From contig JACKQL020000032.1 in the NCBI GenBank assembly GCA_018296165.2, positions 434,001 through 498,000 on the forward strand: 64,000 nucleotides of DNA, in the 5' to 3' direction. The notes below the pieces were generated by a model. The model saw only the letters and a program-made list of their open reading frames with translations. It did no database searches and was not told the DNA's origin. This stretch comes from Termitomyces sp. T153. Taxonomy: Eukaryota > Basidiomycota > Agaricomycetes > Agaricales > Lyophyllaceae. Made by a program: the position numbers and the translations under genes. Below, piece by piece: positions 55,900 to 64,000 of the stretch. Position 1 is the stretch's first letter, and each line of letters starts with the position of its first letter.

Positions 55900-57022
55900 T
55901 GTCAGGTTCCGCTGACCTCGGGGGCTCAGCTGCACTGGGCGAGTCCTTACTAGGCGGGCATGATCCCCTTGCACTGGTAACTGAACACTCAAAAACGTCC
56001 GGGCACTGATGGCTTGTGCGGATAGTCGGTGGGATGTGATTCAGACAGATCTGGGAAGGTCTGGAGAAGTTGGGTTGTGAGGAAATGGGATGGTCTTGGT
56101 GGGGTTCAGGCAGAAGACCATATGGGAGATTTGCAGAAGCGACGGAGTGGATGGCTGTGTGATCAATGGGAGCGGAGCCGGGGTTTGATGGGAGATCAAT
56201 TGGAGTTGATGGAGTCCGGGACCGAGCAAAGAGCAAGGTTTGGACCTGGTGAAAGGGTGTCGGGGTTCGTGATCGTAATCGCGGAGTTTGTGAGGTCGTT
56301 TAGGTTGATGAGGACTTGGGCACAATGGTCAGACGGAGTCACCGAGACAGCGTCAGATGAAATGGAAGGGGATTGATATGGAACAAGAGTAGATTTGAGT
56401 GGAGATATGAAACGATAACGAGAACGATAATGAAATGGAGACGAGACAAGACCGGGAGACTGAGAGTAAGGAGAATGAGACACGAGACACAAAACATGAA
56501 AAGGAAACAATCAGACCATAGGTAACGTTAAGCAATATCAAGACTAGAGTACGAAGAGCTACTCGATGGCTTATATACTGACTACCAGAGAACTTCGGGG
56601 TACGTCGGCTGCGGCGGCAGGGCTTGGCGGAGCTCGACGGAGTGGGCGGGTGTCGGTTGCGATCGAGGATCGGGCCGCGCTGATATGTTGATGGGATCAT
56701 TGGGGAATGCAGGTTGCCCCGAGGTTGTTGTGATACTCCGGAATAGGTCGGAGGAACCAGGGTGTTGAGTTGATGATGGGTGGCGAAGATCGGGAACAGC
56801 GGGGGTGGTTCTCGGGGTTTGGGAGACCCAGGGTAAGTGTCAGTGGCTGCGGGGAAGGCACCGAAGTTGGCCAGGGGGCCGTCAGAGTTAGCCGGGGAGG
56901 CATCAGAGTTAGCTGAAATAGGTGCGGGGCATGGGCGGAAGTTCGGCGGAGCGTCGGGGGTTTTTTGGGGGTTTGGGGAGTTGATGGACGATGTGCGGGG
57001 GTTCAGGGGACGGGTTGTGACA
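55900..57022 (-). repeat. 5' LTR (right) of the young element
   Basis: 1,123 bp, near-identical to 50707-51848 except about 30 transitions and the 19-bp duplication that it lacks. The TATATAAG box on the minus strand lies near 56,570-56,580. Confidence 0.85.
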
Positions 57023-57027
57023 ATATA

Positions 57028-58088
57028 CTTGTGATGACAAGCCAAGGGAAGTGGTCTGAGCAAGTACAGGATGGTCCATGGGAGTCTAAGACAAGGTATG
57101 AAGAAGGGTCAGGTTTGGGGGAGACTCAGGTACAAGTCTGGAAGTGAGTACTGAATATGTGGGGTAAGTGGAGGTCACACAAGCAACAGGAGTGGGACCA
57201 GAGGGTTGATGGGAGGTCAATTGATGTTTGATGGGTTCCAGGGTTGATTGTAGAGCAAATTCAGAGTTAGATAAGGTTGTATGGAGTTGTGTAGGCATGA
57301 CTAGAGATATGAACAGAAGTTGGAACAGAGTTGGAGTTGAAAGGAAATCAGGCACATGTGAAAGGAAATAGAGAAGGACAAGACAAGATGGAGTCAAGGC
57401 AAGATTGAGATGAGAACAAAAATAGATCAAGATGAGGCATGAGACTAGAGATGGAAACAGAGAACAAAAATAGAAACAGAGACAAGGCTGGGAGACATAG
57501 CAGAAGCAAATGTAACAAGAAACAAGAAACAGGTAACCAAGTAAAGCAATATCAAGATTAGAGTAAGGGATACTACTCTATGACTTATATACTGACTACT
57601 GAACCTCCTCCAGGATAGAGGGTCTGGTGGTGGGGCTTGTTGGGGCCATGTGGAGTTGACAGGTGTTGGTTATGATCAGTTGGTGGGCTGCAGTGATACA
57701 CTGATGGTATCTGATGGGAATGTGGGCTGCCCTGAGGTCATTGTGATGTTCCAGACTTGGTTGGGTAAGTTGCAGTGACAAGTCAGTGATGTATGCTGGG
57801 ATCAGAAACAGAGTTGGGGGGTTCCAGGGGCTCAGGAGGAGAAGGGGAAGTGTCAGGGCCTGCAGGGAACACATTGAGTTTTGCCAGGAGGCTGTCAGGG
57901 TTTGCTGGGGAAGTGTTGGAGTTAGCCAGGATGGGCACCATGAGTGAACAAAGGTTGGGGCAGGTCAAGGGGGCATTGGTGGGTACTCTGGGGAGGTGGG
58001 GTTGAAGGGGGAGGGGGTATTGGTGGGTACTCTGGGGAGGTGGGGTTGAAGGGGGAGAGGCCCAGAAATCCAGGAGTGGGTCATGACA
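57028..58088 (-). mobile_element. Right fragment of the old solo LTR
   Basis: Continues the LTR that starts at 50594. It matches the young LTR in order and in blocks such as GCAATATCAAGATTAGAGTA and CTTATATACTGACTACT, but every CpG is lost, mostly to TG or CA. It ends GTGGGTCATGACA at 58088, followed by TTGGG. A 44-bp tandem duplication lies at 57978-58065 (unit starts GGTGGGTACTCTGGGGAGGT). Confidence 0.85.
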
Positions 58089-58859
58089 TTGGGCATCCAG
58101 TGATCTTGTTGTTTCTGATGGGATTGTGTTTGCTTTGGAAGAAGCTGGTGCTGTCACCAGCATTGCTGCAGTTGAAGTGGTCAAGGCTGATGATGGCAGG
58201 GGGGCATCTGATGATAGAGTTATTTATCTGTGAGTAAGTGCTCAAAAAATAGTAACAATCACTCACTGTTGTCCTCATTGTCCTCATCTATCACATGTAC
58301 TAAGGCTCCATCAGGTGGGGAAGACATCTGTTTATGTTTTCTGGGCTTGAAGGGAGTGTCATCTTTTGATTTGCATTTGGATGTTGTTTTGTCATCTGCA
58401 AAGAACAATAGAATAGCTGATTGGATACAAAAATCATAGTAACATACCTGTTGACCAGTCTTCCTTCTGAGCAGCTATCCAATCTGAATAACAAATCATT
58501 GCAAATTGCTCCAGCTTCTGAAAAAAAGATTCAACAAATCAGAACTCCTCAAAATTCTTGAGCATGTGGTAGTAAAAACACTCCTTTGCTGAAATGGATT
58601 TCTTCTTCCATGAATGAGGGTGTATCCCATTCAACTTCATTTTGTTCCATAGTGTTCTTGCTGTTTCTATAAATTCTTTTCCTCAATACTTCAAAATTTC
58701 TTTTCCTTTCCTGTCAGTAATAAATCCCATCTTATCTATAAGCCTCACTTTACTTCTTGCCTTATCAAGCTTCTGCCACCACTGATCTTTCTTCTAACAT
58801 TTGACATCTGGATAATCAGCTTGGTTTGCTAATGCTGGGAGTTTCAGGACTGATAACAT
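58089..58859 (-). pseudogene. 5' half of the gene split by nested LTR insertions
   Basis: From ATG 58859: MLSVLKLPALANQADYPDVK, an in-frame TAG, KKDQWWQKLDKARSKVRLID, GFITDRKGKEILKY, an in-frame TGA, GKEFIETARTLWNKMKLNGI, then HPHSWKKKSISAK. A splice leads to KLEQFAMICYSDWIAAQKED, a further exon (DDTPFKPRKHKQMSSPPDGA) and a Ser/Ala/Thr-rich part ending SLDAQ at the TTGGG duplication. The TGA after KY is what a CGA arginine would become by C-to-T decay; the TAG may replace a tryptophan. Family unknown to me; repeated copies elsewhere in mushroom genomes would not surprise. Confidence 0.6.
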
Positions 58860-59217
58860 TGGGACAGCAGATGTAAATTGTTACACCTGAGGTTTGTTTG
58901 ATTGAAGAGGTGCCTACTGAGAACTCACAACATTGAGGAGCTTGGTAGTTAGATTGCAAAAATATGTGGGTAAGCTCTGTTCTATCAGATGAGTCAAGTC
59001 AGTGACATGTACTATGTGCCAAAAACACTTATATACATACTCAAGACAGTGTATTTGTGATCTTAAAAGATTCATCTAAGTTTTACACTGTTTATATGTA
59101 TGTAGGAGGTTGGTATATGCATCATTTGGATGATGGTCCATTATCAATGGATACATATGACTGTCACCAGAGAGAAAGTCAATAAATAGACAAGTAGTCA
59201 TAATAATCTTACTTGGT
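58860..59217. other. CpG-free spacer, no feature seen
   Basis: 358 bp between the pseudogene start and the copia remnant. It may include a decayed 5' LTR of the copia element; TTGGTATGAG at 59214-59223 sits where a copia primer site (TGGTATCAGA) would be. Confidence 0.3.
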
Positions 59218-60107
59218 ATGAGTTCAAATTGTAATTATGGCCTCTTGGCAGCTATTGACAAGCTAAATCAGCAAATAAAGCAAAACTAACAAAAAATGAC
59301 CCACATGAAACCTTGAGTGTTGTGAAAAGTTTGTAGCAACTACACAAAGGTCAACAATGATAACTACAATATATGGGAGTTTGAGATACATGCAGAGTTG
59401 AAGAAAAAGGAGGTATTGGAGTTGGTGAAGGGATTGGACATCTGCCCACTGGGATCAGAGACCTCAAAGACAGCAAAAGGTTGGAAGAAGAGGAGGGATG
59501 TGACATCTGTGGAGATAATCAGGAGATTGGATCTGAGTCCATTTGTGCATGTTTGGGGGTATGAGGATGACTCAGATGGGGTGTGGGAGGCTGAGGGATT
59601 TTCATATGGCATCTGGTTTAGGGAGTCTGGTTGCACTGTGGAGGAAGTTTACAAGGTTCCCAAAGCCCACACCCAATGTGGACCTCCAGACACATATTGG
59701 AGATCTACACATGCTTGCCAACAAGTTCAGGAATTTTGATGATCCACCATCTGATGCACTCACAGTTGCAGTTTTACTTGATTCACTCCCTCAGACTTAT
59801 GACTCACTCATTGTATTGCTCAATGCACACTTCCTATTACATAACCTCAATTTTGTAATTGGATGTGTCCTGAATGAGGAAACCCATCAATGTGCTGATG
59901 TTGCCACTGCTGAAGGCCATCATACTGCCACTGCACTTCTCACACACACAAAACCAATTGACAATCAGGTGCTTCAAGTGTCAGAAGATGGGATACTATC
60001 AGAGCAAATGTACAGAGACTGTTCCCAAGGTGCCCACTGCCACTGCTGCCCCACAAGCAAATTTGGCTGTAGTTTCAGCCCAGAACATCAGGACCCTTGC
60101 ATTCTAA
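59218..60107 (+). pseudogene. Decayed Ty1/copia gag
   Basis: Begins MSSNCNYGLLAAIDKLNQQI at 59218, with stops soon after. Recognisable gag blocks continue in shifted frames: NYNIWEFEIHAELKKKEVLE, KTAKGWKKRRDVTSVEIIRR, NKFRNFDDPPSDALTVAVLL and DSLPQTYDSLIVLLNAHF. Near 59,970-60,010 a zinc knuckle reads CFKCQKMGYYQSKC; the histidine of CCHC is now tyrosine, a CAT to TAT change. Multiple frame breaks and stops show it is dead. No pol follows. Confidence 0.75.
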
Positions 60108-60204
60108 GATTCTAAGGGTAGCTCATATTCAGGGGGAGCATACACAAACATTTGTTTCCTTTATATCACTTTATGATCTTTCTATTCTACACAATACAAC
60201 CACT

Positions 60205-60530
60205 CAGGGGGAGCGTTGGAAAAGACCAGCCACATTGGGTTATCTGTTATGGTAAGCATTGGCCATCAGATGGTCAAGCCTCATTACACATTACTATACA
60301 GTTCTATCTACCACAGAAACCAAGATTAGATACAGGATGAGATGTACTGTATGTGAGTCAATACCACAGAATCCATACCTTTGCCTCTAACCTGCTTTGT
60401 GCCGCATGCCCTGCCCACCCCATGTACCTGGCCATTCCAATATACCTTTGATCTGAAAGGTTGTTGGTTCAATATTTGACTCTGATTCAACATTTGACAT
60501 TGTTGACATTATCACATGGGGCATTGATAT
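60205..60530 (+). mobile_element. Probable copia polypurine tract and 3' LTR remnant
   Basis: CAGGGGGAG (60205-60213) followed by CGTTGGAAAAGACC fits the copia pattern of a purine tract and an LTR beginning TGTTGG. An earlier copy of AGGGGGAGCA lies near 60,131. The right end of the LTR is not certain; TTGACATTATCACA near 60,503-60,516 is a candidate. Confidence 0.4.
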
Positions 60531-60567
60531 AACAACCAGCCCTGTAATCACAGTTGTGGTTATATCA
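60525..60567. repeat. Short inverted repeat (12-nt arms)
   Basis: TGATATAACAAC at 60525-60536 pairs with GTGGTTATATCA at 60556-60567, with one mismatch, leaving a 19-nt loop. Could be a hairpin, or a remnant of a small inverted-repeat element. No further arm extension is seen. Confidence 0.5.
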
Positions 60568-60844
60568 GGCTTATCTTGTAATGACAGGGGATGTTATATA
60601 ATTCTGCCAGCACCAGGCGTACTTGCAATTTACAATGGGGATGGAAGATGCCCAGTAATAGCCAAACAGTACACAATTCCAATACTAATCTTACCTTCTT
60701 TTATTACTTATGAGCACAGCCCGGGAGGGCATAATACGGGGCCAGTTCCAGGCGCAACCATCACATAGTTGTAGTCGACTTACAAGGAGATTTACGTATC
60801 GTCGTACCTGACTTATAGGTAACAGACCCGGAGAAAATAAACAA

Positions 60845-60866
60845 AATATAATATAATATAATATAA
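60845..60866. repeat. AATAT microsatellite
   Basis: Four tandem copies of the 5-bp unit AATAT, next to a run of AAAAC units (60,872-60,888). Simple sequence between the repeat region and the next gene. Confidence 0.8.
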
Positions 60867-61424
60867 CAGAGCAAAACAAAACAAAACCACTCTTCTGGAG
60901 TGACCTTTATACACAATCTTCCTCACATGCTGTGTTTCTGATTTTCGGTACAAGAGATCATTTAGCAACATAGAATTTACTTCTAGACAAGTTAGAGCTT
61001 AGCAGTACACCCCCCAGCTCCTGAACAGATCTCTTCTGAAGGCATAATGACGTGATCACGACATGCGGGCCGCCAACAGTAAAAGTTCAATTTCGCAAGT
61101 TCAATTGAATATTTTCTTTAGCGTATACTGCCATGCAAGCATTCCTCATCGAGTCACAAGAGCACCATCATACATGTCCACGGTACAGATCGCTATGGCA
61201 TACAAGGGAGTAGTGTGTAGAGAAGGAAGTGTTGGTGGCCACCGGCAGAATGGAGTTCTGTAGAGGGAATAATGTACAGTTTATTCATACGTACAAAGTC
61301 CAAACGGATTTTTTATAGTTAACTTGGGGAGGAAATGCAAGTGATCTATCGATAACGTTTGAACCCCAGGAGACCGTTCTATCGCCCCAGAATTCGCCCA
61401 CAGCTTTTCCTCCAGAAAAAGGCT
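60867..61424. other. Intergenic region, no gene seen
   Basis: About 560 bp. CpG is back to ordinary here, so the methylated or decayed block ends between 60,214 and about 60,620. Only short chance frames are present. The right end should hold the 3' UTR of the zinc-cluster gene. Confidence 0.4.
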
Positions 61425-62816
61425 TCAGAGATAATGATTTGCAGCCACCTTTGACAAGCCTTCATGGATCACCCACCAATCTGTAATGGGCACCTTCTGT
61501 GACTGCAGCAAGTTCCGGAGTTCATCCATCCTTTCCCTGTCATTGACTCTATTGACCAATTTTTTGAGATGCTCGCGACTTTTCAGGCCGACATCATGAA
61601 AGTTCGAGATACAATGGTCCAGACCGAGGCTTTGAAGGAAACAACCAACGTTGTCCACCCGGAGGCCAAGGTTATCGCTGTTATCTGCGGGCTCTTTCTT
61701 GAAGGTCATTCCACTAGAGTGCTGCTGGGATTTAAGAGATGCTCGATATTCTGCTTCAGTCATGATTTCGAAGGACGGTGCTCTCTCAGCGGGAGTGTTT
61801 TGAGTTGTTTCCATCTCAGCGTCAGCGTCTACTTCTGCTACTTCCGGAGATGAGAAAATATGGCGCCCGGAGGGAGTATTAAAGGAGACTCGGCGAATTC
61901 TTGAGTGGAAGGTATCCGCGTGGGAAGCATCAGCGTGGGAAGTATCTGCGTGGCGCTGTGATAGATCCAAACAAGTGGTAGCTTCGGTAGCGTATTGCTT
62001 ATCAGCCTCCCAGCTTACATCGTCATGAGGTTGATCTGAAAAATTCAAAGATTTCCGAGAAGTTCTCACTGCAGATGGGCCAGCTCGGAAACTTTGAAGA
62101 AGTGCCTCCTTGATCTGTGGCGCCGATGGCCTCGTTGATGAGCGCGGCCCTCGCGTAGACTTATTACCCCTCCCCTGTCCTTTCTGCCTCTCCTGAAGAC
62201 CCGAAATGTCTTTTTAATGCAACTTGAATGATTAGTTAAATCACAAACCTGTTGCTTATTTTCCTTTAGAACCTCTCGCCAATCACGACATTCCAAACCG
62301 TGTTGTAGGCATGCCTGACAGGAATCTGGCCCCTGTGGCACACATTTCTGCAATGCTTCAATATTCATTCAGATCTGATGATGACTCCTATCTTTCACTT
62401 ACTTTCCGTCGGGATCGACAAAACCTTAGCTTAGTCAGTCCGAGTTTTCAGGGTAATAATATTATGCTGTCTGTTAAACTTACGTGCAACGACGCGGACG
62501 GTCCCTTTTGACTTTGGATTGAGAATCAGTAGGCTTCCACTGGTTAATAGTAATGGCGGGGAGGTCCTCTTGTACGGAATCCTCAATCAGGTCAGTCCAT
62601 GGTCGAGGTTGAGTAGTTGGCTGTGTCAAGCTCGAAGGTCTGCGAGCTGAGCCACCGGTCGACATTGATAATTGATTTGCTGAAGGAGTTGAGTCTATCT
62701 ACCTTGAAACCTCAGAAGAAATGTAACTTACTGGGACGTGCTTGCCGAGATGATCTTCGGGGGCCATCGCTCGTGCTGGCTGTATCCTTCTGTACTGGTT
62801 CCGAATCAATGTCCAT
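61425..62816 (-). CDS. Zinc-cysteine cluster protein, probable nuclear regulator
   Basis: Start ATG 62816 gives MDIDSEPVQKDTASTSDGPR and RRSSRQARP; a 35-bp intron-like gap joins it to the next exon (STPSANQLSMSTGGSARRPS). A basic stretch KVKRDRPRRC leads, over an intron, into KCVPQGPDSCQACLQHGLEC, a dense cysteine cluster like a variant Zn2Cys6 finger. The last exon (62,069-61,425) contains a run of near repeats (RHADTSHADASHADTFHSRI) and a SAM-like helical end (CFLQSLGLDHCISNFHDVGL, then LKKLVNRVNDRERMDELRNL). DNA binding is inferred. The intron at the first junction (62,735-62,705) is short for this genome, so that splice is the least certain. Confidence 0.6.
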
Positions 62817-63012
62817 GGGACACAGGTTGAACAGACTAGACTGAAGTTCGTACGGTAGTGGATGTCGCAGCCGAACGAAGCATTGATACGTGAAAAGTTT
62901 ATTTGATTGATCTATTCCTGTAGAAAAGGCAAAATAGGAAAGTACCGAGTATCCGAAGCGATTAGCTTGTCCTCGACAGAAAATTGCTAACGCAATACAC
63001 ATAGTACTTATA

Positions 63013-63794
63013 TCAAGCAGACGCAAGTCCTTCATAGAATCTCACAATCCTTCTGATGTCGGGACACATTGCGAGCCGTACTCTTTCCCCATCTTCCACA
63101 ATACTGTGGCCCTTCCTCTCGCGCCAGTCACCGAAATTGGCCCTGTCTTGGCCGCTAGCCCAAGATTCAATTCTTACCATCTTCGCAAACTTGTCTCTCT
63201 GAAAGGACCACTTGAGTTTGTGGATCGCAGGGAGAAGTGACCGTGATATCATATGGGAAGATGACTCGACATTTGGGAGCACATGCGAGATAGAGTCGAG
63301 AAACTCCTCACGCTTGGAAAGCCGTCGTAAATGAATCGAGATCACATCGCTAGCATGTCTGCGCGCCAGACGCAGCCCATTCTCATATTGGACAATCGAC
63401 TAAGTGGGGAAACAGCATACGTTTAGCACATTGGTCATCTTATTCGACCACGGGTAGCGCAAAGATCAAAACCTACACTGCGGGAATAGAAATAAGCACC
63501 CATTCTCCAACGCCGCTCTAACGCAAGCCCGCGCATCACACCCCGGTGAACCAAGTCCCCGACTGTTGGGCGAAAAGCCACTCCTTGAGGGCCGGTGCCA
63601 TAAAGAGCGTGTTTGACACGAGAGGGAGCGATTACTTTGACCCTGGTCCTGTGCAGCACGGGGTCTGATGCGAGACTGGCTAGCACAGGCGACACCTGTG
63701 CCAATGTAGCAAGATCTGGAAGGTCAAGAAAAGAAACTGGGAGCTGCTCATTCAGTAGGTCGTTCACGCAAGGATCGTAAGGCCGAGTACGCAC
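63013..63794 (-). CDS. F-box-like conserved protein, function unknown
   Basis: Two exons with an intron at about 63,470-63,397. Start 63794 gives MRTRPYDPCVNDLLNEQLPV, then SFLDLPDLATLAQVSPVLAS, which resembles the helices of an F-box, and RVKVIAPSRVKHALYGTGPQ. The second exon reads SIVQYENGLRLARRHASDVI, HVLPNVESSSHMISRSLLPA and LAMCPDIRRIVRFYEGLASA, ending at 63013. I recall similar conserved proteins in mushroom genomes but no defined role. An SCF adaptor role is a guess from the N terminus only. A further upstream coding exon cannot be ruled out. Confidence 0.65.
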
Positions 63795-64000
63795 AGATAT
63801 AGAGTATAACTTCTGCGGGTATATGTAGAATGCTAACTTTCATGATAGTTGTGATAGAAGGAAAATGGGCGGGTCATCGCAGCATCAGGTCACGGTAGTA
63901 TGTTGCCGCAGCAACGTTGCACTTCCGCCTTCCGCTTTGGGCCTTTCTAAGTCTGGGACCACGTGAATACTTTGACGCGACCGTGAACCAGGTCAAATCA
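63795..64000. other. Right edge, no gene seen
   Basis: About 200 bp upstream of the F-box-like gene. Presumably its promoter. No motif could be assigned. Confidence 0.4.

Larger units (their letters stand above)
50707..57022 (-). mobile_element. Complete non-autonomous LTR retrotransposon (6.3 kb, TSD ATATA)
   Basis: Two long direct repeats (50707-51848 and 55900-57022), each TG..CA, frame a 4.05-kb internal region. The 5-bp target duplication ATATA lies at 50702-50706 and 57023-57027. Minus-strand orientation is inferred from a polypurine run AAGGGGGGGTGA directly beside the left LTR, and a TATATAAG box inside the LTR on that strand. No reverse transcriptase, integrase or protease was recognised inside, so it must be moved by another element. 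The LTRs differ by about 30 bases by eye, nearly all transitions, which suggests a fairly recent but not brand-new insertion. Confidence 0.85.

Noticed and set aside
56353..57063. Long minus-strand Pro/Ser/Thr-rich frames in the LTRs (also 51146-51844)
   Set aside because: They occur in both LTR copies, have simple composition, no domain, and are explained by LTR sequence rather than a gene.

Overview
This window is nuclear DNA from a filamentous basidiomycete, most likely an Agaricomycete. The genes are broken by many short introns of about 45-65 bp. They include fungal hallmarks (Brh2-type BRCA2, Exg1-type glucanase, Pfa4 palmitoyltransferase, Ole1 desaturase fused to cytochrome b5, RSC bromodomain protein) and gene families I associate with mushrooms. 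The species cannot be named from the sequence alone. All gene models were spliced by eye.

Left and middle part (1-49,300) is gene-dense and ordinary in content. In order: class I myosin (-, cut by the window edge), a RING/ankyrin protein (+), an UNC-45/She4 myosin chaperone (-), the Trm6 tRNA methyltransferase subunit (+), an Mdm1-type sorting nexin (-), an Oac1-type mitochondrial carrier (+), exo-beta-1,3-glucanase (-), UDP-GlcNAc pyrophosphorylase (+), a taxilin carrying an inserted SUMO-like domain (-), a BRCA2/Brh2 homologue (+), alpha-MPP (-), alkaline ceramidase (+), mitochondrial EF-Ts (-), Naf1 (+), a secreted RNase T2 (+), a SAS4-like chromatin protein (+), a mitochondrial alanine-rich protein (-), Pfa4 DHHC palmitoyltransferase (+), a CCCH-finger protein rich in GW/WG motifs (-), an Rsc4-like tandem bromodomain protein (-), Ole1 delta-9 desaturase (-) and CutC (-). 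Neighbours mostly alternate in strand, so most promoters are shared and divergent; the shortest is 73 bp. Functional links include myosin I next to its UCS chaperone, and chitin and glucan wall genes head to head.

Right part (49,300-61,400) is a nested repeat region that can be dated by layer. A pseudogene (-) was split by an LTR insertion, now a solo LTR with target-site duplication TTGGG. That LTR was later split by a younger, complete, non-autonomous LTR element of the same family (50,707-57,022, duplication ATATA). Beside it lies a decayed Ty1/copia gag. The old layers contain no CpG at all (57,013-60,213 and 50,194-50,716), while the young element is CpG-rich. This points to methylation-linked or RIP-like C-to-T decay. 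The young element carries an apparently intact three-exon coiled-coil gene on the strand opposite to its inferred transcription.

Far right (61,425-63,794): a Zn-Cys cluster protein and an F-box-like conserved protein, both on the minus strand.

Most notable signals: the nested LTR stratigraphy with its CpG step; very small predicted exons (3 and 5 nt in OLE1, 4 nt in ceramidase), one of which supplies a catalytic histidine; the taxilin/SUMO-like fusion; the CutC/OLE1 same-strand overlap; the uORF overlapping the ceramidase start; and the MCB/E2F-like motif upstream of the BRCA2 homologue.
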